Shown here: positions 9,243 through 23,200 of the stretch, in pieces
Position numbering within the stretch: position 1 is the first letter of the stretch
Layout: the number at the start of each line of letters is the position of its first letter
From: Saksenaea vasiformis B4078
Taxonomy: Eukaryota; Mucoromycota; Mucoromycetes; Mucorales; Saksenaeaceae
Assembly: GCA_000697055.1 (NCBI GenBank)
Contig: JNDT01002381.1
Span: 62,001 to 126,000, forward strand
Length of the DNA stretch: 64,000 nucleotides
Direction: 5' to 3'
Translations under genes and position numbers: made by a program
The notes under the pieces: generated by a model
Databases searched by the model: none
Told to the model about the DNA's origin: nothing
What the model saw: only the letters and a program-made list of their open reading frames with translations

Positions 9243-12200
9243 CTCTCTTTTTGAAGGTAAGGTACGATGTATTTCCAATTATGAAAAAGGAGTTGCCAAA
9301 TGCAGCGTCGACGCTCAAGAAGGCAAAGTGTCGAGATAAAAAAAGAGTGGAAAAAAATGAAAGCGGGGTCCGTAAGGAGGCTTGTGGTGATGTTTCAGTC
9401 GTTTTATCTTCATTGATTGGTTAAGAAATGGGTGACGTAGAAAAAGATAGATGCATTTGGATTTTAAGTTTCCTCATTTTTGTTTTCCGCACCAGTGATT
9501 GAGCTCAATCGAATGTGGCTACACATGGTGACTGGTTTCTCATTGTTACACAGCTCTTTTCAATTCAGTGAAATGAACAACTTGTTGTGTATAATATGTA
9601 TGTGTAAACTGACGACAGAAAATGTTAACAACTAGCAACATTCCCTATATCTTTTTTACTCCATAGCCTATTTTCTGCTATCTATCTCGGGAGGAACTAG
9701 TTTTTTTTTTTTTTTTTTTCACGTGTAATGTCCAAACCTCCCCAATTTGCTTTTTGTAAAAAAAAAAAAAAAAGAGATTTTTTCATTCTGCTGTAAAACC
9801 CGTGTTTCCAACCATAACAACATAAAATTAATTCTTGGCAACGCAAGTCTCTTAGATGATCATTTTTTTGTCTTGTATCCAAGAAGGAATAACTAACTGT
9901 TGTAAAATGAGTATCGCTCTTTCAAAATGGAAAATAGAGAGCGCTTAGTCAACATCTTCACATTCTGTTAGTGAGATAAGAATATGTTGATCTCTTTTTT
10001 TTTTTTACTTATTTCATCCCGATCTTCCTGTTATGGAACACAGCCGATAATCATTTACCACTATGACAACAGTTAAATAGTCAAAATAAAAGAATAAGTC
10101 AGTCAGTCAGTTCTGCATCATTACTTTTGACCCAAATAGCTGCTCTCTCTCTTTTACATTTGCTATGACAGAAAGTCTTGTGATCAAACAAGCCTCTTTG
10201 GCAATCAAATAACAAAAAAAAAGAAAGAAAGCTCTGACCCCACTTAAAGTTTTTTTTAATTAACGACTGTTGATCAACCGCTCCCCCAAAAACGGAAAAT
10301 TGTGTGAGAATAGCATGAATTCATGATGGGCGATAGTTACTATGTGGTAACTGAATTGCAATGATCGGTATGCACATCTCATGAGGGTTCCTTGGGTTAT
10401 CTATTCTGGTATCGTAAAAAGAAAGTCCATATTCGTATGTATGGATCCAAGTTACAAACCAGCTATAAGTGATGGTGTGACCAAAGCGTGTTGCACCCTC
10501 ATCCCCAGACAGCTAGCTAACAGTTTAATTCTCTGATCGTCGTTTCCGGGAAGAAATGAGAGAGATATCCACAAAACTTATATTTTGAGTAGTAGTAGTG
10601 GCACAAACGCACTACCGCGTGATATGAATGGGCGCTTTGTCCAATGACCACATACTGATAAAGTAAGATTGCGCAGCTGAATACCAACCATGACGATCCA
10701 TCGCACAATAATGTCAAAAAGAAATTCGAAGGTCGTTTTTCTGCATTCTTTTGCGAGATAATCCACGTTTCATGTATCATTCAGATGATCTGACAGGAAC
10801 CCCACTCAGTAACCAAAATTTTTATCTTCTACTCTTCCCCAAGAAACCAAGCGTTGGTGCACCACTGCTCGAAAGCCTAGAAAAAAGCCAACTACCGGGA
10901 ACTTTTTGGTGAAGAAAAGAAATAAAGTGATGTCTGTGACCCTCTCCGGATTCCCCTTTGTGAGATATGTGTGGCAGTCATGACATCAGCCAACGTAGAG
11001 TTCCCACACCTTTCCTTTCTAAGACCTGCTGCAGAGATTACTGTTGAGTATCTTGGCCATGAACTTTGTACTGTGTACCAGAAACTGAGGATGATCATCT
11101 GATGCTTACATGAGAGACTTTTTTATGTCGAGATGGCAAAGCCTCATCCCCCAAACACAATGTGCAAGATTCCTCAATGAACAGATAACAATGACACAAA
11201 GAGCACACTAGTAACATGGCTTTGGAGAAGTGACATACAGCGTAGTCGGCGGGGTAAGAATTTCTACGAGGTGCATGATAATAGAAGTTTCTATGTAATG
11301 ACCTATATGCGCAAACCGTACGAGTTGAACATGTAATACAAGCATCAGTAGCACGTTGTCCGTTGATCCTAGCCGGGAACGAACACGAAAATGCAATATA
11401 AAAAGTTGTTTCTATTGCATTGGTGAAGAAAAATAGCCCATCATCAGAAACCAGTTGCCATAGTGATATCTAAGAGGCATCTTCCTTCAGATTCTACCTT
11501 GTCGTTCTCTGTACAATACGAAGACGAGAAATCAGCGATGTACCGCTCATGATGCATCTTACTGTCCTAGATCATCTACGCCTCTTCCAGCAATGTAGCC
11601 TACAATATTTCTTAGATAACAGTTTTTCATCGGCCGATATTTATCCATCTCATCTGGAGCATCTCCTGCTTCGAGTGCTCGGAATCTTCTCTTCTTGGTA
11701 TGGTAGATGCGCATCAGCTTACTGTAATTCGGACGAACATGGAAGTTGGTTCGGCGAGAAAATTTCCAAAAATTCAAAAATTCATTACTGTAACCAGTGT
11801 CGGTATACTACCATAAACGGTTCATTTTCTTGTCCAAATATATCTAGAGCAACTGGCTGGATGGACTTTGAATGTACTTCCATAATAATAATGCAATCAA
11901 CTCTACTTCTATAATGACGTACTACTGTATTAAGAAGCTGAGTACGGATTACGGATTCTAGTTCAACATCCAGCTTTCTTATAAAAATCATGGAATGCAG
12001 CCCGCCCACAGATAATTGCATCCAGCGTTATATTGATTGGCGCTTCCTCAACATTCTCTTATATTCGGCATATCGTTTATACTTGGATTTCCCAGCCTCG
12101 CAGATCCGTTAAACTCGTCAAATACTTGACCTTCTATGTATACTGAAGAGAAGAACGACTTGCAAAAATCTCAGTATAGCTCCTCGCAATTTGCATAAAG

Positions 12201-15200
12201 CGACTGGTCTTGCGCTTTCATACATGCATGAAAGAGTATACCCTAGACAGATTACTAGAAGCCATATGTTGGTAGAATACTCCACGCAAGCAAAAAAGAT
12301 CTACTTTTTTGGGTCTCTGACAGCATGAGCTGGTTCTTTACTACTAAGATACACAGACTTAGTGTGAGTTTTCCGTTCTGCTGAATTGCTAGATCCATGT
12401 TCTTCATTAGCAGGTGTTCTTTTCATACTACAGGTCTGGGTCCGCTCTTTTCCTTTTTCCCCAACTTTTGTTCCATGAAACGTTCAGTTTCAAGAACGCA
12501 GAAGTAACAGGCTTAAATCAGTCATTTACTTATTCATTTCAAATGCTTCCCACCTTTCAAGCAGGCTCTATTTTTTTTGTTCTACCATTTTCATAGTAGT
12601 CTCTGCCAAAGAACCAGTAATAGTAGGCCAACCTTCTGTTCTCTGTTTATGGTTTACCACAATCCAAAGAAGGTCACGCTTTTACACAGCAGAATGGTAA
12701 CGTTGCACAGCCTTGAAAACAAAGAACGTAGCTTCGATCATTTTTTTGGGACGAAGGTAACAAGAACGAATTTTTTTTGTTTGGTCAGAAATGCTGCAAT
12801 TCTTTCATGTAAACTGTACTGGAATTCACTAGTGCAGCTTTCTTCTCGACGGAAAGCGAGTACCCGACATCAGTTCCCAAGCTGGCGCTCTTACAATGGG
12901 TGAAACCTGGAAGAATCCTGTAAAGATTTGAACAGACGCTAGCCAACAGAGATTACAGAAGCAGTTTGCAAGATGAAGCAAAAAAACTTCTATAGCCCAT
13001 GCTTAGCCTCTACATGGCACTGTGTAATATCAATGCGATGATCTTACAGAAAATAACGGATATCAGAGATATCGAACAAGATCGTGACACTTTTTTTTAA
13101 AAAAAAAAAAAGTCAGCTGCCCAGAAGTAACCTTTTTTTTTTTTTTAAATTGACAGAGGTCCATCAGTCTGTGCAACAGATGATGGGATTCAATGTTGGG
13201 ATGACAAAGATAACTTTTTGTCGGTAGCTGGGCAGCAGCCTTCTGTTGCGCTGTATGGAGCGCTAGAACAAAAGGGTACTGCAGGCCACTCTAAACGGTC
13301 ATTCGAGAGTGTCTTGAGTAATGTCAGCTTTTAGCAGAGACGAAGCGCTTCTGGACACCCCAAGGAATGACTATGAATTCAATAATCTATACCTCAACAA
13401 AAGAAACTTCTTTTTTCCTGTACTCGACAGGACAAGGGATACACGATTTTTGCGTAACCACTGAAGCAGAGTGTTGTCGCTCGTTGCTATGCTGCTGTAT
13501 CATTTTGAATGGTATGATAGATTGTCTGCGATACGTTTGTGTGTGCTTACTGTGCATAACAGCACCTACTTCCTTTCATGTACACGTGTATGTCTATTTT
13601 TCAAGAAGGATTTAGTCTCATAAATGACCCTGGAATGCTTACGTACTGGACTGCAGTACACTAACCAATATGAAGTGCATTTTTTTTATTTTTTTACTAT
13701 GGCAACTATTAAAAACACGGGTACCAGACCCGTTTGTTGGACACGTTATTTATGTACGACACTTTAAAAGGTCCCCGTTCCAATGTAATCCGAGAAGATC
13801 ACAATTCTTTTCAGCTACTTGTAAGGTTTAGTTGCGAACCCGGAGACAAGGTTACTAAGACATGTCAACAAGTCATTCTTGATATAGAAGCACGGTTTGA
13901 TCTACGTCGACGTTTACTAGTAAGAAAGAAAGAAAGAACATATGGTTCTTTTTTCTTTTCTTTTCCTTAAACCTATAAGAGATTGCTAGGGAAAAAAAAA
14001 ATAGGGTTGTCCAATTTTCTGGATACTAAACATTGACAAGTAAAGTTCTATTTGACTTGCTCCTAACCTTAACTTGAGCAGAGTTTGTTAGAAAGATATT
14101 CCGTAGGGCGGTCTGGTTAGATCCCAAAAAGACAAGAAAAAAAAAAGAAGAAAAAAAAACCTCGCATATCACCCCTAATTTGACCGGCTCGTTGTCCTTG
14201 CCATATGTTTCTTTTTTACCCTGCGGAATCAATACAAGATGCCTTAAGTGGGCGGGATAACTACCAAGCTAAACCTTTTCATGGCTAGATTCGGTCTGTT
14301 GGTAGGTTTGTAAGATGCTTCCCTGCTTGTCAGCAGGGGAATTCATAAGGCGTAAGTTATTTATATCATGGCTATCCACACACCTTGCCCTGTCAATACC
14401 GGACAAGAATAGTTCCCCAAAATGTGGATAGGTTGTTGCAGTTGACCTTGGTAAAATGTAGGCGTCGATCTTGGATTTTCCATAACAAAAAAAGAAACTA
14501 CACTACGCCATTCCAAGTTGGAGATCCAGGACATGTTACTATCGTTTCAGGGTGGACGCCAAAGTGTGTGTGCGCGCGCGCTCTATTATGTTCTTTTCTT
14601 TTTTTTTTTTTTGCGTTTGGCCGCATGCGGCACGATGGCAACCGTTCCAGAATCTTCCTGTAAGCTGGCAAGGGGGAGGATGATGGGACCTAGATGTCAA
14701 TGTTCGTGACAAAATGGCCATTATGTCCCCTTGAAACAAGGGTCAAGCCTAAGGGTAATGTAAGATTGATGTCGCTTCCTTTGGAAATGAAAAGTCAAAT
14801 GCAAATAAAAAGGAAAAGTGGGATGTTTTCTGGTAAGGTAGGAGTACATGAAATCTCTGGAAATTGTCATCGTTGTCGTGCAGTTTAGATACTGGCATTC
14901 CTCAATAGCCCTTAACAAAACCCCTTATCTAGGCTGATAGTCTATTACTACCATGCCATCTTAACTTTTTCATTTACAGAACTGTCAATTTAGTAAATGA
15001 AATGCTATCTTTTGTGGCAAGACAGTACTGAAATTCCAGAAAAGGCCATTTATTTTGGTGGTTTTTTTTTTCTTTCTCTCTCTTGTATAAGTAAATTTGT
15101 TGTTGCTGTTATTTGTTTACATTGTTGTTAGTGCATAAAAAAAGTTATGATTTCTTCTCTTCTAAAAAAAAAAAAGTTAAGACATATGGGTATAAATGAA

Positions 15201-15264
15201 AATGAAAATGAAAAGAAAAATAAGAAAAATAACAAGGGAATGAATGGGAAAAAAGAAAATCAAA
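9243..15264. other. 6-kb gene-poor region
   Basis: No gene is supported. Open frames are short, have no plausible splice-linked partners, and match no family I know. Minus-strand fragments at 10517-11098 and 11559-12021 (for example SKLMRIYHTKKRRFRALEAG and LHSMIFIRKLDVELESVIRT) have coding-like composition but are broken by stops, and may be transposon relics. Poly-A/T runs are frequent, and a 12-13-nt A-run faces a similar T-run at 13090-13146. A hairpin with arms around TTCCCTGC and GCAGGGGAA lies at about 14321-14342. Confidence 0.5.
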
Positions 15265-16823
15265 TTAATCATGGTGTTGGAACATTGATTGACGTGGATC
15301 TCCATAACGACCGCGTGCATAGGGAAGACTATGTGATGGCGCAGGAGTTGGTTCGGGTGACGAAGAGCAACAATAGAAATAGTCCATGGGCATGGAGGAG
15401 GGAAACGTTGCAGTGGGTTGCGACGGAGGAGTTCCTGGGCCTCGATTGTATGGCGGAGGAAGTTTGCGCGTATAGACGTCTGATGATGAACGGGATGATT
15501 CGGGAGATGCATGATAATGCGGATAGTATGCAGAGGTTACTTGCGGCGTGTCAGATAGGAGAAGATTGTCCATTGACATGACGTGATTTGTGTTCATTGT
15601 TGTCAGGATCTCCGTTGGTGAAGGTAGAGTGGGACGGTAACGAGGTGAACCCGAGAGCGTTGTGGATGACATTTCCTCGGAATCACGTCTTTGGTCCGTA
15701 CCTCGCCTACGTTTCCTGTTGTTTTCATGATTGAATGATTTACACGTAAACAACCACTAGGAAAAAAAAACTTACGTGCTTGTTTTGACTCTTGTTTCCT
15801 TACGAATTCGAATGCGTACCCCTTGATCTGAAAAGGAACGTGTCAGAAATGTGGATTCTATGGAAGAAATTAGGATACAACCTTCCAGGATTTGCTGATC
15901 TTATGATTATTTTTACCTGACATACCCGGGAAGCCTAGAGTGACAAAATAAAATAAAATAGAAACAAATAAATAAATAAATTAGATATGCATATAGGAGC
16001 AAAGGAGCTTCAATGTTTACATTTGGGCGAATATACTTGAAAGGAGTCGGAGAGCGCGGAGCAGAGGCTATGGACATCGGATCTAGAAAAGAGAAAAAAA
16101 AACTTCTCAGTATGGGTCGGGAAATACACACACGCATGCGAAAAAAAAAAAGTACACAAACCCAATTATTTCGAACAAGGTAAATTTGAGTCTGAACATG
16201 CCTTCCAATCGGACGCTAATATCCGCAAATACGAAGAAACCACCATCTAAATAAAAGAAAAGAAAAAGGTTTAGAGAGAGAGAGAGAGAGAGAAATAAAC
16301 CAATAAAATAAAACCTTGGTTGTCAACATCTTTTAGTTTATGGACAGATTGAACAACAGCACCGGCAGTCGTCTTTGTTCCGTTTGAGAAATGTAATTCT
16401 TCACCTTCATTTGTTGCTAGCGTTGCATAAAGAAAGAAGTATGGATTGTTGTAGCATTGACTAAAGAAACAGAAAGACAACTTCTAGCTCGATTCAGACC
16501 CTTTTTACTCGTGTTATATTTAATGATGCACTTACTCGTTATCTGAGCAAGTCAATTGAATAATAGGCGGAGGGTCTAAAGGACGTCGATCGACTTATTT
16601 TTTTAAATGTTAGAAGACTACTAAGGCACGAGATTGGGAAGTTACCTTTTTCTTTGAAACTACAGAGTCTTGCTTTACGTGGTTGTTGACGTACGATAAG
16701 TTTATATCTACAAAAGAGCTCAAGTTAAATGCTATGTCGCGGAAGTATAAAGGCAACAAACTTTGTTTTGTTTTCGGCGATGTCGGAATGACTGCCTTGC
16801 ATTGGTAATGAGGACATTGTCAT
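15265..16823 (-). CDS. Velvet-domain transcription factor, 9 exons
   Basis: Fungal velvet regulator; the domain has an NF-kB-like fold that dimerises and binds DNA, linking development and secondary metabolism. Exons on the minus strand: 16762-16823, 16646-16707, 16536-16593, 16315-16460, 16162-16246, 16021-16082, 15917-15934, 15776-15857, 15265-15715; 1026 nt, 341 aa. The domain starts at about residue 21 (YKLIVRQQPRKARLCSF), continues with DRRPLDPPPIIQL, YNPYFFLYATL, GGFFVFADISVRLEGMFRLK and VYSPKCFPGMSESTFLTRSF, and ends with DQGVRIRIRKE. The C-terminal half is Ser/Pro-rich and has a basic KRRRG patch that could be a nuclear signal. The N-terminal part is only about 20 residues. I cannot decide between the VelB, VosA and VelC groups, so I give no symbol. 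Confidence 0.9.
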
Positions 16824-18166
16824 GGTATTGAATGGAATGGCATACGAGGTTAGAGCATAGACAAGAAGAAAAGAAAACAAAAACAAAAAGAAGTTGTTGT
16901 TGTTGTTGTGGTTACTATGTTTTGTAAATCAGAAGGATTGGGAAATTAATGATATGTGATTTATATAAATATAGAGTGGTTTTTCTTAATTTTTTTCTTC
17001 TTTTTCGCGTATTAAATAAGTAATAGTAAATAAAAAAAAAAGAAAGAGAGGAGAAGAGAAGAAGAAAAAATAAACCGAGTACATGCGTTTATATCTTTTA
17101 TATATCGTTTCTCATCACATATTTACCGAAGTTCTGGGTGATCGATCCCTTAGGTTTCCTTAGAAACCGTCAGCGATGATCCGTAACGTTGGTGAACATT
17201 AATGTTGTTGTTCGTAAGGGTCTTCTATTCATTCCTGTCTGCAGCACCCCTTTTTTTTTTTGCTTTTTTTTTTTTTTGCTTTTTTGTTGTGTGTATGTGT
17301 GTGTGCATCGTTTCACCTTTTTTTTTTCTCTCTCCTTTGTTAATGTCAGCTTTTCAATGTGCGATCGCTTATTTCCTTTTGAATCTCGTAAATGTGCTCA
17401 TACTACTATGGACCTGCATTTGCCCGATAAAGTATGACGCACGAGCGTATTTGATCTTTTTGCTCCCTCGCCAAGTTGACACGTGCGCCGAAGAGTAACC
17501 CGGAACCCTGGTTTCTTTTTCTCCCCTTTACCCATATAACGGCACTGTTTTTCCCTTGGGACTTAGGAGTATGTCAAGAAAAAACCCTAAAACAACTGTA
17601 GCCACTCCATTGAATAGAGTAATTATACATGCGTCCTTTTTGGAAAGGGGTCTGATCCAAATGTCTTCGATCCACATAGTGAAGGTGTGTTACATTGTAA
17701 CAACACACATGTTTGTCGCTGCTAATGGTCGGATAAAAGGAATACTTACTATTCGTAGTCGTTTTTTTTTTCCTTTGTCGTACCACGTTAAACTTTTATG
17801 CCCTGCTTCTTGATCATTCCTCTTTCCTGTGTTCAATTTTGCGCACCGATCACCGTCTATACCCAATAAATCCACAGGGGCCCTTTCTTTTCCTTTTTGG
17901 CAAAATGAGGAGTCTATCGTATGCTTGTCGGTAGCTTGTCAATTCAACACCTAAAAAGAAAAAAAAAAGCTCGGTCTCGGATAATTTTATTGGCATTTTC
18001 CTTCCTCCCCTTTTTCGTCTGAATTCTTCCACAAAAAGCCCGCGCGTATCGATCGAAACTTTTTTCGCTGCCGGACCCCAAGTGTGACATCATTTTCATC
18101 AGACCTTTCGCCTTTTCGGTTTAAATTTGCACTGCTTACTTTCGTCTGACTCATCCACTTGAGACC
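16824..18166. promoter_or_regulatory. Divergent intergenic region between velvet gene and MCR1
   Basis: 1.34 kb between two divergently transcribed genes, so it should hold both promoters. I see AT-rich sequence, T-runs near 17254-17282, a GTTGTT run near 16894-16908, and CT-rich tracts just upstream of MCR1. No conserved operator is recognised and the open frames here are low complexity. Confidence 0.5.
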
Positions 18167-19628
18167 ATGCGTTTTGCTACTTCGACATTCACTACTGCAC
18201 TTCGTGCCGCTAACACTCAGGTGAAATAAAAGAAAACCATGAAAAAGACGCGTATTTATGATAAGAAACGTTGTAGAAAAAGCAAGCTTTTAGTGGTATC
18301 AGAACTTATGCCACACAACCTGAAAAGAAGGGTGGTAATGGTCTTTTGTTGCTGACTCTTGCAGGTGTTGGTGCCGCTGCTGGCATTTACTACAACCGCA
18401 ACAGCACCACCGTGAAGCAACACGTCGAACCCGTCACTACCGCTGCCGCGGCTCCCGTGTCTGCTTTGGACCCCTCCGAGTTCAAGTCGTTCAAGGTAAG
18501 GAAGGATAATAAATGCATCAATCAACCTTCTCAATGTTACGTTAGTTGCAAAAAGTGGAACCCATCAATTACAACACCAGCTTGTATCGCTTTGAATTGC
18601 CTTCCGAGAACCACGTCGCTGGTCTTCCTATCGCCTCCTGCGTCATTACGCGTTACCCCATCATAAAGAAGGATGGTTCTACCGGTTATGTGATCCGTCC
18701 CTACACTCCCACCTCCACATCCGACGTAAGAAACAATGCTCTATATCCGTGAAAATCTTAAACTGACATATATATATATATATATAAAAGACCCGGGGTC
18801 ATGTCGATTTCATCATCAAGACGTATCCCGAGGGCAAGATGAGCCAGCATATCCATAACCTGAAGGTTGGCGAGACGCTCGATATCAAGGGCCCCATTCC
18901 CAAGTACAACTGGGAAGAGAAGCCAGTTGAGAATGTTGGCATGATCGCCGGTAAGTTTATTACTTATCATCCATCACCTCCGCACCCGCACTGACCTAAT
19001 GTTCTCCGCCGCTGTAAAAAAAAAAAAAAGGGGGTACTGGTATCACCCCCATGGTATGTCCTGTTTGGATAGTGATCACACAGAAATAACTAAATTTTCC
19101 TTTGTCTAAAGCTCCAAATTATCCGCAGAGTCTTTGACAACAAGTCCACGGATGATAAGACCAAGGTGACCTTGATCTTCGCTAATGAGAAGGAAGAAGA
19201 TATCCTTCTCAGAGAAGAACTTGACACGCTTGCCAAGGAGAACCCTGATCGCTTCAAGGTCGTCTATGCTTTGAACAAGCCCCCTCAGGGTTGGACCGGC
19301 CCTACAGGCTATGTCACTCCGGACTTGATCAAGTCGCATCTCCCTGGCCCTGAAAATGAAAAGGCAATCGTCTTTGTCTGGTAAGTGGTCCAAGTCATGC
19401 CGCAAACTGGATAATCTAACCGGTAATATATATTAGTGGTCCTGATCCGATGTTGGCTGCTTTGTCTGGTCCCAAGGCCAAGGATAAGAGCCAGGGAGAA
19501 CTGGGAGGTGTCCTCAAGGAGTAAGTCGATCTTTCTTTTCTTCCTTTCAACCAGGATGCCTGTTTAACAACAAACCCATTGTATTTTCTAGGCTCGGCTA
19601 CAACAAGGACAATGTGTTCAAGTTCTAA
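18167..19628 (+). CDS. MCR1: NADH-cytochrome b5 reductase, mitochondrial (Mcr1)
   Basis: FAD flavoprotein passing electrons from NADH to cytochrome b5 or other acceptors; Mcr1 proteins sit in the mitochondrial outer membrane and intermembrane space. Exons: 18167-18220, 18277-18495, 18546-18725, 18791-18950, 19031-19053, 19112-19380, 19437-19520, 19592-19628; 341 aa. Seen: an Arg/Thr/Ala-rich presequence (MRFATSTFTTALRAANTQ), one membrane segment (GLLLLTLAGVGAAAGIYY), the FAD-binding domain with YVIRPYTPTSTSD (RPYTP motif) and GHVDFIIKTYPEGKMSQHI, then the NADH domain with GGTGITPM, VTLIFANE and VFVCGPDPM, ending in VFKF. All eight exons close in frame with GT-AG introns. Length matches the family. 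Confidence 0.95.
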
Positions 19629-20124
19629 ACGGCGTAGCTTATCTATGACAACATGATAATGTTTAATACAACATAAACCCATCGTTTTTCTTTCTTTTAA
19701 TCAGCTAAGACGTACATCTAACTTCCTTCGTTCAGCAAAATATTTGTTTGATTTTTAACAGTTAATTTTTACAGAGAAAGGAGAAAAAGTTTGCAACGCT
19801 CGTCAAAATTTCTTCCCTCTCAGGGACATGAGCACAGACAGAAAGCTCCCAATCAAAAACATATCAATATCATTACACTAGCGTTGGGGAAAGAAGCAGA
19901 AAAGGGAGACACTTGTATGAAAATGTGGGCCAAATGTATAATGTGAATATGGGTGCGAATGTAAAACAGTGAATGTACGAGGAAGAGAAGAACAAAAAAA
20001 AAAGATAGTATATGCATGAGTATGTATAAAATGTACGTATGTACGAATGTCTGCGCGTATGCGTGTATTTTGAGTATGTGTGAGTGTGTGAATGTGTGTG
20101 TGAACGTGAGATAGGAGCAAAGGT

Positions 20125-20163
<39 letters not shown>

Positions 20164-20229
20164 GCGAGGAAATATATATAAAAAAAAACAACTGGCAGAG
20201 CAGCCAGCAGCAGCTCAGTAAACGACTAA
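19629..20229. other. Convergent 3' region with TG/AG microsatellite
   Basis: Separates the 3' ends of MCR1 and the ankyrin gene. It contains a compound microsatellite, (TG)n at about 20125-20142 followed by (AG)n to about 20164, and degenerate TG-rich sequence from about 20030. The open frames here only encode dipeptide repeats. Confidence 0.8.
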
Positions 20230-23200
20230 CTAGGATTGAGTTGGCCGGTCTTGTGACGACGATGTGCTGTCAAACTTCAGCATCCCGCGTTTTTGCAGTT
20301 TCATGGCAAATTTCGGCGGCAATCCATACGAGGGTGGTTTTTTGAACACTGTACTAAATGCAAGCGTCTCTTCTTGTTTTTCTCTTGCTTCATCTTTGTA
20401 GCCGATATCTAGGGTAATCGTGATCAGACTTTTACTCAGGTACTCATAGTCGCGCTTGATCAACGACACCACTTGCTCCAATCGCATGAAATACAGCTTT
20501 GTTTCTATAAATCGCTGCCTCTCGCTTTCCTTGACATCATTCATTCCGTTTGTCACCGCTTGCGATTGCGTACAGATCATGCTTGCCAACGGCGACCACA
20601 ACCGCTCCTTCTCTCTCGCAGTAACGAGTCTCCGATAGAGCGATGGATACCGTTGCCATAACGTATCCGTTGCGATGCCAAGTAGCAAGCTAACTTGCAG
20701 ATCAAGCACAAAGAAAGAGTGCTCTACTGGTCCAGCGTCTTCAACTAATTGAACAGTGTACAATGGCAGATATTGCATGGCATCGGCCAAGGAAGGCACC
20801 ATCTTCCCTGTGGGGGGTGATTGTTTGCGGTTCTTGGTAGATACACGTGAAATCGATAAATCCTCTTTTTCTTCCTTGACTTTCGATTGCCATTGCTCCG
20901 GCGGAGGGGTTGGTATCGGTGTGTGCGGGCCGTCTGGAGGGGTCTCGGCTCCGTGCAACGCATACAAATTCTTTTTAGGCAAGTGCATCCCAGAGAGTTT
21001 ACGTGCATGGGCTTTTCTTTCTTGCAAGCAAGTCGGTTTCTCCACACTACTGCTACTATTCTCTGGTGACTTGACTAAGCACTCTGTCTTGATTTTCACA
21101 TCGCCCTCGTTCGCAGTGGCCATCGTGGATGACATCGAAACTGGAGGCGGCGGTGGCGGAGGGGGTGCTGGTGGCGGCGTTGCAGCCGCGGTTGTTGCCG
21201 TTGTTGTTGTTGTGGTTGTTGTTGTTGCCGCTGTCACTGGAGGTGAACTCGAACGTCGTCGTTTCTCTTCGGAACTGGTCCTTGACCCTCGTCGCCTGCA
21301 TTCCAAGTCAGCTGCTAAAACAAGTCGTCTTTTCTTCGGAAACGTTTTCGTTTTCCCGGTCAGTTGCTCTTTGTCTATCAGATGAAAGTTAACTTCTAGC
21401 GTGTGTGTGTGTGTGTGTATGTGTGTAACGTTGCCCATTACCTTGCGACTCCACAGCTTCCTCGGTTTTACTATTATTGCTTTCACTGCGCTTTGGGAGG
21501 GTCTCTCGCGATCGTTTCCGGTCTTCCTTGAGCTTTTTGTCCTTCAGTGGCTTTTTCTCGTCAAATTTAGTGATTGCTTTTCTGAGCGCCTGCTCGATTT
21601 CTGTATCGCCGTTTTCGATAGCAATATCCAACGGTGCTAATCCTTTTGCGTTAGCAGCATGTGGATTGGCTCCATGTTGCAGCAGAAGTTCTACAACGGA
21701 AAGATGACTGTTCTCGGTGGCATCGTGTAAAGGCGTGTCAGAATCTGCGCCTTTTGAATTCGCATTAGCACCATTTTCCAAAAGTAACTGCACAATAGCA
21801 TTTTGGCCACGTAACGCTGCTTCGTGAAGCGGAGTCCATCCTGCGTTATCTGTTTCATTTGGATTGGCGCCTGCTTTTAAAAGTGTCTCGACAACCGAGA
21901 TGTCACCACGAATGGACCACTTGTGTAGATGGGTGCGTCCACTTGTATCTTTTTTCCGAGGATCCAGCTTCGTTGCATCCAATTTTTTTGGCGTGGGACG
22001 TGTTTCTACGCCGGCAGAACATTCTCTGGATTCCGCCTCTGCAGAGCACGATTTTGTGCGTTGATGTCCTCCTTTTTTTTTCTTTCTGGTGGTGGACACG
22101 CCACCGTTTTGCGTCTCTTCATCGTCCTCATCGTCATCTTCAATTTGACGTACTCTTCGTGGACGTTTTGCTTGGTTCTGCTCTAGTGCCTCGAAGGTAC
22201 GCATGATGGCCTGGATTTTACGCTCTTCACGCGACAGCTGTGCATCCACCTGGCGGTGCTTGCTCGCTTTTTGGCGCTGTTTTGCATGCGAAATGAATGT
22301 GACCTCGTCAATCGCGTCACTGACGGCTCTTTGTTTCCGCAGCTCGTCCACTCTTGCTGCCAGGATGCGGCGGACTGCAGGTGATTCGGCCACTTCGTAC
22401 GCTGTTTTACCGGCATCGTTGCGAATGTCAACATCCGCGCCAGCATCAACCATGAACTGCACAATTTTTTCGTGTCCTCTGAGACTTGCGCTGTGAAGTG
22501 CCGTGCTACCTTGGTTGCCAGGGAGATTGATGTCGCTGCCATGCTTTACTAAAAGCTTAACAACATCAAGGTGACCACAAAACGATGCTTCATGGAGCGG
22601 CGTCCAGTGACGCTTGTCTTTTGCGTTGGTATTTGCACCCTGTTTCACAAGCGCAGCTGCTTCTTCATAGCGGCCCTCTGCACAGGCGCGGTGAAGTGTC
22701 GTACGGCCAGCGTCGTCGCGTGCAACGAGTCGATCGAGCTGTTTCATTTTATTTCGTACCATTCGTTCACAATCGCTGTCTTCGCAAAGGTCGAGCGGGG
22801 TCTGTTTGTCGCTATTCAAAGCAAATACGTCTGCACCGGCATTGATCAGTAACTGAACACATTCAGAAAAACCAGTTGAACAGGCGTCATGCAAAGGCGT
22901 GTCGTCGCCAAAACCTCTTGCGTTGACATCTGCGCCACATTCAATGAGATATTCTGCGATTGCAAACTGGCTCTTCAACGATGCTTCATGTAGTGGGGTC
23001 CAGCCTGCGTTGTCCTTGTGATTGACGTTAGCTCCCCGTTCGACCAGTTCTTTGACTTTTTCAAGATTTCCAGAACTAGTACACAAAAAAAGTTTAGTTC
23101 GTCCAGCTTTGTCTGTCCTGTTTGGATCTTGACAAGCAGTGCGTCCTTTGGACCGCCGTCGCTGTTGTTGTTGATGATTTTTCTCCGGCACGCACTCTTT

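Noticed and set aside
14321..14342. GC-rich hairpin as a possible transcription terminator
   Set aside because: Intrinsic terminators of this kind are bacterial; there is no gene next to it here.
19853..20191. Minus-strand frames rich in His-Thr
   Set aside because: They only translate TG/AG microsatellite sequence.
20756..21385. 209-codon plus-strand frame with Gly and Val runs
   Set aside because: Lies antisense to the Pro/Thr-run part of the ankyrin gene and only mirrors its repeats.
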